Assembly: GCA_030681555.1 (NCBI GenBank)
Contig: JAUXRW010000042.1
Location: 1 to 33,689 of the forward strand
DNA length: 33,689 bases
Direction of reading: 5' to 3'
Source of the DNA: Acidimicrobiales bacterium
GTDB taxonomy: Bacteria; Actinomycetota; Acidimicrobiia; Acidimicrobiales; VFJN01
How positions within the stretch are numbered: position 1 is the first letter of the stretch; each line of letters opens with the position of its first letter. Under the pieces are notes generated by a model. It did no database searches and was not told the origin of the DNA. It saw nothing but the letters and a program-made list of their open reading frames with translations. The position numbers were made by a program, and so were the translations under genes. Shown here in pieces: positions 12,936 to 19,619 of the stretch.

Positions 12936-14363
12936 TCAGAGGTCGAGGTCCGCCACGGCAGGCCCGCACACGACCTGGCCGGCCGCATCGAACCGGGAGC
13001 CGTGGCAGGGACAGTCCCAGGTCTGCTCGCGGTCGTCGAACCGGAGCCTGCAGCCCATGTGGGTGCACGTGGGATGCCGCTCGCGCCCCGGCAGCAGCTC
13101 CTCGACCCGATCGATCACCGTGTGCTGCAGCGAGCGGGCCGCGTCGCGCACGAGCTTCTTCGTGAGGTTGTCGGCCAGGCGGCCGGGTTCGAACACATCG
13201 GCGTGCTGGCGCCGCCGGCCTTCCATCTCCCCGAGGATCAGATCCGCGGTCACCATGGCGGTGGAGATCCCCCACTTGCCGAAGCCGGTGGCGACCCACG
13301 ACCGCTGCTTGCCGGGCGCCGAGCGCCCGATGAAGGGCACGCTGTCGGAGGGCACGAGGTCGTGGGCGGCCCAGCGGTGCATCGCGGGCTGCGCCCCCAG
13401 CGATCCCTGGGCGTAGCGGTCGAGCTCGTCGAGCCGCTCGTCCGGGGACTCGTCACCCGGCTTGCCGACCACGTGCCCCTTGCCGGCGACCACGACCGCC
13501 GGCGCGCCCTCGATGGTGGCCGGTCGGATCGAGCGCGAGCTCTCGTCGAGCGAGATGTACATACCCTGGGGGGGAGCGGTGTGCGGCGAGGCGATGGCGT
13601 AGGAGCGGGTGGCCTCGCACCGCGTGGTGAGGAGGGCAGGGTCGTACACCGGGCCCAGGGTGGCGGTGATCACGTGGTCCGCGGTGAGGCGGCGGCCGTC
13701 GGCCAACGACACCTCCACGCCACCCGTGCTCTCGTCGACCCCCGTCACCACGCAGCCGGTCACCACCCGTTCGCCCAGGACCCCGGCCAACCCGGCACAG
13801 AGCGCACCGGGATCGAGGTGGGCCTGGTCGGCCAGCTGCACGGCACCGAGGATGGGGAAGGGCAGCTCGGTGGCATCGACCCAGCGCACCGGTAGCCCAG
13901 CCGCCGTTGCGTGCTGCAGCAGCTCTGCGCACTTGGTGTCGGCCTCGGGCTCGGTGGCGAAGGTGTGGTCGTCTGCCCTGGTGAGCGAGCAGTCGATGCC
14001 GAGGTCATCGATCAGGTTCCGCATCGCACCGACGCCGAACAGGCACGCCTGGGCGTACTGGGCCGCGGCGCCGGCGTCACAAAGCTGGGTGATCGTGGAG
14101 AGCATCGAGCCCTGCAGTGCGGTGAGCTTCCCCGTCGAGCCGCGCGTGGTGACCCCGCCGATGCTGTCGTGCCGTTCGAGCACGATCACATCGACGCCGG
14201 CCCGCTGGAGGACCACGGCCGTCAGCAGCCCGGTGAGCCCCCCGCCGATGACCACGGCGTCGTACCGACGCGCCCCGATGACGGCGGGGGTGGAAGATCC
14301 CCCCGGCAGGGACCGGGACCAGAGGGAAGCGTTCTCCCAGGGCAGCGGATCGGCGGTGGTCAT
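12936..14363 (-). CDS. FAD-dependent oxidoreductase (DAO fold) with C-terminal Rieske [2Fe-2S] domain
   Basis: The 475-residue fusion enzyme has an FAD dinucleotide-binding motif at about residues 36-50 (VVIGGGLTGLLTAVVL, followed by VIVLERHDSIGGVTTRGSTG). A DAO-type substrate domain follows, with the second FAD contact near residue 360 (WVATGFGKWGISTAMVTADL). The Rieske domain occupies the last ~90 residues. Its ligands are Cys433/His435 in CTHMGC and Cys451/His454 in CPCHGSRF. The extra Cys438/Cys453 pair could form the disulfide of higher-potential Rieske proteins. Electrons probably pass between FAD and the cluster; the substrate is unknown. The family is widespread in soil bacteria. It shares a transcript with the metallothionein gene and is divergent from the CBS operon. 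A GGGTAC motif lies upstream without a convincing -35. Confidence 0.88.
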   Translation of the reverse strand: MTTADPLPWENASLWSRSLPGGSSTPAVIGARRYDAVVIGGGLTGLLTAVVLQRAGVDVIVLERHDSIGGVTTRGSTGKLTALQGSMLSTITQLCDAGAAAQYAQACLFGVGAMRNLIDDLGIDCSLTRADDHTFATEPEADTKCAELLQHATAAGLPVRWVDATELPFPILGAVQLADQAHLDPGALCAGLAGVLGERVVTGCVVTGVDESTGGVEVSLADGRRLTADHVITATLGPVYDPALLTTRCEATRSYAIASPHTAPPQGMYISLDESSRSIRPATIEGAPAVVVAGKGHVVGKPGDESPDERLDELDRYAQGSLGAQPAMHRWAAHDLVPSDSVPFIGRSAPGKQRSWVATGFGKWGISTAMVTADLILGEMEGRRRQHADVFEPGRLADNLTKKLVRDAARSLQHTVIDRVEELLPGRERHPTCTHMGCRLRFDDREQTWDCPCHGSRFDAAGQVVCGPAVADLDL

Positions 14364-14455
14364 CGGCAGGCTCCGGTCTCGAAGGCGGCGCTGCCCTACC
14401 CAGGCGAGCGCCTGCGTACCCCTCCGGACCGTCCGTCGGGGAGTGCCGGTGCCTT

Positions 14456-14481
14456 GTGTCAGGCCGGGCGGCGGCGGGTAA
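14456..14481 (+). promoter_or_regulatory. Putative sigma-B-like promoter of the CBS operon
   Basis: GTGT at 14456-14459 and GGGTAA at 14476-14481 are separated by 16 nt, close to the stress-sigma pattern GTTT-N16-GGGTAT. An AGGAGG ribosome site at 14504-14509 follows before the ATG at 14517. It is the better of the two such matches in this region. Confidence 0.5.
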
Positions 14482-14516
14482 CCCCAACCGGACGACGAAC
14501 CTCAGGAGGATGCAGG

Positions 14517-14948
14517 ATGATCACTGCACGAGAGATCATGACCCCCGGCGCCACCTACGTGGAGCCCGAGCACACGGTGCTGGACGCAGCGCAGCAGATG
14601 GCCTCCGACGACTTCGGCGCCATGCCCGTCTGCCGCGACGGCCAACTCATCGGCATGGTGACGGACCGGGACCTGGTGGTCCGGGTGCTGTCCGAAGGTC
14701 GGGATCCCGCGTCGACGACCATCGGCGAGGTCGTCGAGGAGACCGAGGTCGTGACCATCGGCGCCGACGACCCCGCCGAGGACGCCATCAGCGCCATGAA
14801 GAACCACGCCGTACGTCGCCTGCCCGTGATCGACGGCACCGAGCTCGTGGGCATGGTGACCCAGGCCGACATCGCCCGAGCGCTGCCGGATGCCCGCGTT
14901 GGCGACCTGGTCGGCGCCATCTCCGAGGCTCCCGGGAACTCGGCATGA
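14517..14948 (+). CDS. Paired CBS-domain protein
   Basis: The 143-residue protein consists only of two CBS motifs (about residues 1-60 and 70-130). Motif one: AREIMTPGATYVEPEHTVLDA, FGAMPVCRDGQLIGMVTDRD. Motif two: VVTIGADDPAEDAISAMKNH, VRRLPVIDGTELVGMVTQAD. Stand-alone CBS pairs bind adenine nucleotides and modulate partner proteins; in Actinobacteria several are induced by hypoxia or other stress. The start is the ATG 7 nt after AGGAGG. The ATG at 14510 belongs to another frame. The stop overlaps the next gene's ATG (ATGA). The sigma-B-like promoter upstream supports stress control. Confidence 0.92.
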   Translation: MITAREIMTPGATYVEPEHTVLDAAQQMASDDFGAMPVCRDGQLIGMVTDRDLVVRVLSEGRDPASTTIGEVVEETEVVTIGADDPAEDAISAMKNHAVRRLPVIDGTELVGMVTQADIARALPDARVGDLVGAISEAPGNSA

Positions 14949-15136
14949 GCGCTCCGGAACAGGATCCGTCGGAGCTGGCGGAGGTGGCCGAGGACATCGA
15001 GCAGGCCCGCCGCCAGGCGGAGGAGCACGGGACCATCCCCGACTCCACGCCTGAGCCGACGTTCGTCGACCCGGACGCCGACGGCGAGATGCGCGACCAC
15101 CCCGACGACCCCGGCGCGAACATCGCGCCGATGTGA
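14945..15136 (+). CDS. Small acidic protein coupled to CBS protein
   Basis: The ORF encodes 63 residues starting at the ATG overlapping the CBS stop. It contains a short helix (ELAEVAEDIEQARRQAEEHG, about residues 8-28) and an acidic Pro/Asp-rich tail (PEPTFVDPDADGEMRDHPDD). It is similar in style to the small acidic gene at 12209. No family is assigned. The tight coupling suggests a role with the CBS protein. Confidence 0.65.
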   Translation: MSAPEQDPSELAEVAEDIEQARRQAEEHGTIPDSTPEPTFVDPDADGEMRDHPDDPGANIAPM

Positions 15137-15139
15137 CCG

Positions 15140-15250
15140 ATGTTCTTCTTCAGCAAGCGGTCGGGCCAGCGGGGGCGGGTCCGGTTCCTCTGGTGGCCAC
15201 TGATCCTGTCCGTGGTCGTGACCATCCTGTTGAACCTGGCGATCCGCTGA
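15140..15250 (+). CDS. 36-residue single-pass membrane protein
   Basis: An ATG 3 nt after the previous stop opens a 37-codon ORF. The basic N-terminus (MFFFSKRSGQRGRVRF) is followed by one transmembrane helix (LWWPLILSVVVTILLNLAIR), so the N-terminus should stay in the cytoplasm. Tiny proteins with a basic head and one helix are common at the end of actinobacterial operons and are often missed. Its position after the CBS and acidic genes makes it the third member of that operon. A small hairpin follows at 15257. Function is unknown. Confidence 0.65.
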   Translation: MFFFSKRSGQRGRVRFLWWPLILSVVVTILLNLAIR

Positions 15251-15256
15251 TCGGCT

Positions 15257-15269
15257 GACGCTCCGCGTC
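15257..15269 (+). terminator. Small hairpin after the CBS operon
   Basis: GACGC, a TCC loop and GCGTC form a perfect 5-bp stem 6 nt after the stop codon at 15250. There is no T-tract. Support is weak. Confidence 0.3.
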
Positions 15270-15279
15270 GACAGACCTC

Positions 15280-15696
15280 CGGCGACTCGGCATCGGGCGC
15301 GTCGCCCTACGGCGAGCCGTGGCCTACGCCAACGAGCGCGTCGTCTTCGGCGGCCGCCCCATCGGCCAGAACCAGGGCGGCATAGCGTTCCCCCTGGCGG
15401 AGTCTCACCTGCGGCTGCGCGCCGCCGAGCTGATGATCCGCGATGCCAGCTACCGGTATGACGCCGGCCTGCCCTGTGGCGAGCAGGCCAACGCCGCCGA
15501 GTACCCGCCGCCGACGCGGCCTACGACGCCGCCGATCGCGCGATGCAGACGTTCGGAGGCATGGGCTATGCGTCGGAGTACGACGTCGAGCGCTACTGGC
15601 GCGAGGCCCGGGCTCATCCGCATCGCGCCCATCTCGCAGGAGATGATCCTGAACTACGTCTCCGAGCACGTCCTCGGGCTGCCCCGCTCCTACTGA
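15280..15696 (+). pseudogene. 3' remnant of an acyl-CoA dehydrogenase gene
   Basis: Only the C-terminal ~140 residues of a ~380-residue acyl-CoA dehydrogenase survive: RLGIGRVALRRAVAYANERV, then RPIGQNQGG, IAFPLAESHLRLRAAELMIR, YDAGLPCGEQANAAEY. Near 15504 the frame shifts by one lost base to ADAAYDAADRAM, QTFGGMGYASEYDVERYWRE. Near 15610 one extra G shifts it back to LIRIAPISQEMILNYVSEHV and the normal LGLPRSY ending. Two extra Gly codons (FGGRP and NQGGI instead of FGRP and NQGI) are further oddities. The flavin domain and catalytic Glu region are absent, with the small membrane gene immediately upstream. This is a dead remnant, not an active enzyme. Confidence 0.8.
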
Positions 15697-15728
15697 TTCG
15701 ACGGATCGCCTGCCGGATCGGCTCCCGT

Positions 15729-16399
15729 TCAGCTCGAACCGGTGTGCGAGTGCGGAGCGTGGACCGGCTTCGATTCGGGCGAGCCCTGCTGGCGCAGGAA
15801 GATCGTGAGCACGACGATGGCAGCGACGGCCAGCAGCTCGGACTGCCAGTTCTGCATCGACTCGAACCAGAACTGGGAGCGGCCGACGTAGTCCCAGGTG
15901 TCGACCGGACGTCCGCCGTGGGCCACCTGATCGGCGCTGTACTCGTGCGCGCCGGTGACGGCGTGGCCGAACCACGACAGCCGAACAGCGCGAAGAAGGC
16001 AATGGCCAGCGAGTTCCTGTAGATCGCCAACGCCAGGCCTCCCGCCCGCACCGGCCAGGGGGCATCGGGATCCTCGCGGTGCTTCGTCGGGTCCTCGTCC
16101 ACCGACTCGGAGCTGTCCGGGTCCTTCGACTCGGCCGATCCCCGCTGAAAGAGCCACACGGTGAGCAGGACGTAGGCACCCATCTGCAGGAACTCGGACT
16201 CCCAGTTCTCGAAGGTGGCCTCGCCGAAGTGCGCCGTCGTGAGGTACTCCCCATAGGAGACCTCGGACTCGCCGTGGCCCCGCTGCTCCTCGTTGTAGGT
16301 GCGGTGCCCGGCGACGCTCTGGCCGGCGATCAGCACGACCAGGAAGAGACCGAACGGCACGAGGGACAAGCCGTGGTCCTTCAAGAACCGTTTCACCAC
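15729..16399 (-). CDS. DUF6766-type membrane protein, interrupted by a frameshift
   Basis: In one frame from the GTG at 16399 the protein reads LVPFGLFLVVLIAGQSVAGH (helix 1), SYGEYLTTAHFGEATFENWE, FLQMGAYVLLTVWLFQRGSA (helix 2), then LALAIYRNSLAIAFFALFG (helix 3). At about 15980 the frame changes; the second frame continues LSWFGHAVTGAHEYSADQ, VDTWDYVGRSQFWFESMQNW, LLAVAAIVVLTIFLRQQGSP (helix 4) to the stop at 15729. The two halves are internal repeats of one pattern (GH, then Y, then FW/FENW, then helix), matching DUF6766 at about 223 residues in total. One base lost from a GGCC run explains the break. The gene could be intact in the organism if this is a base-calling error. Function is unknown; the family often sits in stress clusters. 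Confidence 0.7.
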
Positions 16400-16436
16400 G
16401 ACCCCTTACCCCCGCGCAGCAGGGCGCAGCCCACGG

Positions 16437-16709
16437 TCAGCGAGGGTCGATGCGGATGCCGATGCCGATGCCGAGGCCGAAGCGGCGGACGGCCCCCGCG
16501 AAGATGTTGGGCTCGATGTCGGGTGGCGTCACGATGCGCAGGTGGGTCCGAGCAGGCCGTGGCGGCCTGTCGGAGGTGTAAGCCACGTCGTCTTCGATCT
16601 CCGCAAGCCGGGCTGGGACGACGAGATCCCCAGCGAAGGCCGCCTCGAGCGGCTCCTCGGGACGACTGGCCGGCGGCCCGTCCGCCCCGTCCCCCGGCCT
16701 CATCGACAT
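16437..16709 (-). CDS. Small unknown protein
   Basis: The 90-residue frame has strong G/C third-position bias, especially over its last 45 codons (THLRIVTPPDIEPNIFAGAV, RRFGLGIGIGIRIDPR). The first 15 residues are Pro/Gly/Asp-rich. There is no signal peptide or clear helix, and I do not recognise a family. The ATG at 16709 lacks a close ribosome site, so the start is uncertain. It lies 28 nt downstream of the GatB/YqeY gene on the same strand and may be co-transcribed with it. The alternative is a non-coding interval. Confidence 0.45.
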   Translation of the reverse strand: MSMRPGDGADGPPASRPEEPLEAAFAGDLVVPARLAEIEDDVAYTSDRPPRPARTHLRIVTPPDIEPNIFAGAVRRFGLGIGIGIRIDPR

Positions 16710-16737
16710 CTACGCCGACCGACGCCTGCCTCTCGCT

Positions 16738-17187
16738 TCACAGCGCGAGGCGGGACTTCACGATCGCGGCCACGGCCTTCCCGTCGGCCCGCCCGGCGAC
16801 CTCGGCGTTGACGGCCTTCATGGCCGCACCCATGTCCGTCGGGCTGGTGAGGCCGTGCGCTCGCAGCACCTCGTCGACGAGCGAAGCCAGCTCGTCGTCG
16901 CCCAGTCCCGCCGGGAGGTAGCGAGCCAGCACCTCACGCGCCGCCCGCTCCTGCGCCGCTCGCTCCTCGCGGCCCGCCGCGGCGAACGCCTCGGCCGCCT
17001 CCTCGTGCTTGCGCGCCGCCTTGGTCAGGACCGAGACGGCCTCGGCGTCGGTGAGCGTCCGGGCCTCGTCCCCCGCGACCGACGCCTCACCGAGCGCGGC
17101 CAGGCCGAGGCGGAGCGCTCCGGTGACCGCCGGGTCCCGCGCCTTCATGGCCGCCGTCAGGTCGGCCCGCAGCTGGTCGACGAGCAT
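16738..17187 (-). CDS. GatB/YqeY domain protein
   Basis: The 149-residue protein matches the YqeY family throughout: QLRADLTAAMKARDPAVTGA, LRLGLAALGEA, TDAEAVSVLTKAARKHEEAA, LARYLPAGLGDDELASLVDE, DMGAAMKAVNAEVAGRADGK, AVAAIVKSRLAL. It corresponds to the tail domain of the GatB amidotransferase subunit that contacts tRNA, here stand-alone. Its role is unproven, and tRNA-related function is inferred from GatB. GGAGGAGAT before the ATG at 17187 is a strong ribosome site. Confidence 0.92.
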   Translation of the reverse strand: MLVDQLRADLTAAMKARDPAVTGALRLGLAALGEASVAGDEARTLTDAEAVSVLTKAARKHEEAAEAFAAAGREERAAQERAAREVLARYLPAGLGDDELASLVDEVLRAHGLTSPTDMGAAMKAVNAEVAGRADGKAVAAIVKSRLAL

Positions 17188-17249
17188 CTCGATCTCCTCC
17201 GCGTGGTCCGCCTGGACGCCGGACGCGCCGAGGCTGGCAAGATCCTCGC

Positions 17250-18140
17250 ATGCACGCCCTGGACAGCGAGGAGCTGAACCCGGCGGGGCGGGCAGGATTG
17301 TTCGCCGGGGGTTACCTCGCGCTGGCCGTGGCGGCGGGGGCCCACGCAGGCCTCGCGTCGCTCCTGAGCGGCGCCGCGTTCCTGCGGGCCGTCCTCGCGG
17401 GAGGCTTGGCGATCGGGATGCTGCACGTGGCGGATCGCTCTCGCGCCACCGAGCTGGAGCCGTTCGGCGTCGTCGCCGCCTTCGGGTCCACGATCTGGTT
17501 CACGCTCGCCGTCGCCGACCTCGGACGGGCCACCGGCGCCGACGGACCACTGCTGTTCTGGGCGGTCGTGCTGGTCGCGCTCCCGGTGTCGGTCGCCACC
17601 CTCCTCTGGCTGCCCCACCCGATCCTCGGCATCAACGTGGCGGTCGGGGCCGCCGTGTTCGTGATCGCGGCCCCGCTGGGTGACGGACGATCGGCGCCGG
17701 GCGCCAAGGCGCTGCTGCTCGGGATCGTGCTGCTCGGCCTCGCCCTCGTCGTCGACCTCCGGACGTCGAGCCGGGCAGGGTCGTTGCTGCACTACGCCGC
17801 CATCGCCGTGCTCTCCGTGGCCAAGCTCATGATCGGCATCGAGCTCGACCCGCTCCTCGCTGCGGGCGCCATCGCCGCGCTCGGGCTCGGCGAGCTCGTG
17901 GTGGGGATCGTGCTCCGGCGGCGGAGCTGGGCGGTCAGCGCCTGGGTGACGTCGGTGCTGGCCGGTTCCGTCGTGCTCGTCTCGATCGCCGGCGGGGCGC
18001 TGGCCGAGGAGACCTTCGCCGGGCTCGTCGCCCTGCCCTTGCTCTACGTGGCCCTGCTGGTGCACCGGGAGGGCGACGTCGTCCGCCACCTCGCCTTCGA
18101 CGCGCTTCCCCCACCCCTCGTCGCCCGCCTGCCTGGGTGA
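17250..18140 (+). CDS. Multi-pass integral membrane protein of unknown function
   Basis: The 296-residue protein has about eight to nine hydrophobic helices: AGLFAGGYLALAVAAGAHAG, FLRAVLAGGLAIGML, FGVVAAFGSTIWFTLAVADL, LLFWAVVLVALPVSVATLL, ILGINVAVGAAVFVIAAPL, ALLLGIVLLGLALVVDL, LHYAAIAVLSVAKLMIGI, WVTSVLAGSVVLVSIAGGAL, FAGLVALPLLYVALLV. There are no recognisable transporter or enzyme motifs. The ATG at 17250 has CAAGAT 6 nt upstream, a weaker variant of the leaderless element. It is followed by a coupled soluble gene. Confidence 0.7.
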   Translation: MHALDSEELNPAGRAGLFAGGYLALAVAAGAHAGLASLLSGAAFLRAVLAGGLAIGMLHVADRSRATELEPFGVVAAFGSTIWFTLAVADLGRATGADGPLLFWAVVLVALPVSVATLLWLPHPILGINVAVGAAVFVIAAPLGDGRSAPGAKALLLGIVLLGLALVVDLRTSSRAGSLLHYAAIAVLSVAKLMIGIELDPLLAAGAIAALGLGELVVGIVLRRRSWAVSAWVTSVLAGSVVLVSIAGGALAEETFAGLVALPLLYVALLVHREGDVVRHLAFDALPPPLVARLPG

Positions 18141-18151
18141 CCGGAGGCCCG

Positions 18152-18889
18152 ATGCCGACGCTGCTGGAGCCGCTGCCGCCATCCTTCGCCGCCACCCGCG
18201 ACGCGCTCCACCGGCTCGCCGTGCACGTCCTGGCCCGACGCCGCAAGGCCCTCACCGGGCGGATCGGGCTGCGAGCCGCAGCCGGTGGGTTCGCCACCCC
18301 GGCCATGGGGCCCGACGCCGAGGTGCTCCGCACGAGCGGCGCGTGGCTCGTGCACGAGCGCGCCGGCGCCGAGGCCGGGACGCGCACGCTCGACCTTGCG
18401 ACGGCCACGCTGGCCGAGGCAGCCGCCTTCGCGGGCGTGGACCTCACCCAGGACCACGACGTGGGAGCAGACACGCCGCCGGTCGGAGAGGTGGCGGGCC
18501 CGCTCGCGATCGACGACGCCGCCGCCCGGACGCTGGGCGGCTGGTACTCGCTCGGCTGGACCGTCCTCGACCTCGCCGTCGCCGGCGCCGGTGCCGGCGC
18601 GGAGCCGTCGGTCGTGCAGCTCTGGCCCGAGCACTTCGACGCCGGGTGCGACCTGGCCGCTCGGGACGGCGTGCGCACGAACGTCGGTGCCTCGCCCGGC
18701 GACGGCTTCCACCCCGACCCGTACCTCTACGTCGGGCCCTGGGGCGCCGAACGGCCCGGCGACCGCGCCTACTGGACCGCCCCGTTCGGCGCCGTGCTCG
18801 GGTACGCCCAGCTCGGTGGGGCGCCCGACCCGCTCGCAACGGGCCTGGCGTTCATCCAGCAGGGCCTGCGGCAGCTGGCCGACGGATAG
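18152..18889 (+). CDS. Conserved-looking soluble protein of unknown function
   Basis: The protein is about 245 residues without signal peptide or membrane helix. Distinct segments are LHRLAVHVLARRRKALTGRI (about residues 20-40), RTSGAWLVHERAGAEAGTRT, the helix TLAEAAAFAGVDLTQDHDVG, QLWPEHFDAGCDLAARDG and VGASPGDGFHPDPYLYVGPW (about 180-200). The WPEHFDAG and GDGFHPDPY blocks, rich in His, Asp and Tyr, look like active-site loops and recur in unnamed actinobacterial proteins. The ATG at 18152 is chosen because GGAGG lies 4 nt upstream. The GTG at 18137 overlapping the previous stop is a real alternative. It is probably co-transcribed with the membrane protein. Confidence 0.68.
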   Translation: MPTLLEPLPPSFAATRDALHRLAVHVLARRRKALTGRIGLRAAAGGFATPAMGPDAEVLRTSGAWLVHERAGAEAGTRTLDLATATLAEAAAFAGVDLTQDHDVGADTPPVGEVAGPLAIDDAAARTLGGWYSLGWTVLDLAVAGAGAGAEPSVVQLWPEHFDAGCDLAARDGVRTNVGASPGDGFHPDPYLYVGPWGAERPGDRAYWTAPFGAVLGYAQLGGAPDPLATGLAFIQQGLRQLADG

Positions 18890-18895
18890 CGCCGG

Positions 18896-19609
18896 TCAGC
18901 CCGACGGGGCCTCAATGCTCGCCATGTCCGCGTCGATGCCTGCGAGCACGCGGTCGATCATCTCCTGGCGCAGCGCCAGCTTCGTGTGACGATACGCGCT
19001 GGTCCGGTACCGCCCGAGGCGGCGCGCTTCGGCGATGGCCGTGGGCACGCACTCGGGCGCTCGCACCACCCGATCGAGGTAGCCGGCCGCCACGGCGCCC
19101 GGCGGGTCGAAGATCTCCGCCTGCACGGCCGCCCGTGTGAGGTGGGTGGGCGCCAGCCGGGCGGCCGCCAGCTCCACGGCGTACACCGGCAGGCCCATGC
19201 CGATGGCCGTCTCGTTCAGCCCGATCTTCGCCGGGCCGTCGCCGCCGATCCGGGTGTCGCACGCGAGCACCAGCAGTGCCCCGGCCGCCAGCGCGTGCCC
19301 CGTGACCGCCACCACGACGGGCTGCGGGTGCCCGAAGATCCGCATCAGGATCCGCCCGCCGGCGCCGACGAGCGCTCGCGTGCGCTCCACCCCTGCGGTC
19401 ATCTCCGTGAGGTCGAACCCGGCGGAGAGCTTGCCCTCCCGGCCGACGATGGCCACGGCCGACGCTTCGTCGAGGGCACGGTCGAGCCCGGCGTGGAGCA
19501 GCTCGATCGCTCGATGGCTGACGACGTTCACCTTGCCGTCGTCGATGCGGAGCACGGCCACGCCGTCGTCGATGGTGCAGGTGACCGGAATGGTGGCATC
19601 GTCCGACAT
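18896..19609 (-). CDS. Enoyl-CoA hydratase/isomerase (crotonase) family protein
   Basis: The 237-residue crotonase-fold protein acts on acyl-CoA thioesters. The first oxyanion-hole segment is GREGKLSAGFDLTEM (about residues 55-70) and the second VVAVTGHALAAGALLVLACDTRIG (about 100-122). GLNETAIGMGLPVYAVELA follows where many hydratases keep a catalytic Glu, so the NET Glu is a candidate. It is shorter than typical hydratases (about 257 residues). It lies 10 bp downstream of the DUF3097 gene on the same strand and is probably co-transcribed. The precise substrate is not predictable. Confidence 0.88.
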   Translation of the reverse strand: MSDDATIPVTCTIDDGVAVLRIDDGKVNVVSHRAIELLHAGLDRALDEASAVAIVGREGKLSAGFDLTEMTAGVERTRALVGAGGRILMRIFGHPQPVVVAVTGHALAAGALLVLACDTRIGGDGPAKIGLNETAIGMGLPVYAVELAAARLAPTHLTRAAVQAEIFDPPGAVAAGYLDRVVRAPECVPTAIAEARRLGRYRTSAYRHTKLALRQEMIDRVLAGIDADMASIEAPSG

Positions 19610-19619
19610 GGGGCGGACC

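Noticed and set aside
1727-15270. The 12-mer CGACGCGGAGCG at 1727-1738, 4157-4168 and (inverted) 15259-15270 as a dispersed repeat
   Set aside because: Three short GC-rich matches in 33 kb at about 70% GC, one inside a coding end, are not enough to claim an element; no flanking similarity was consistent.
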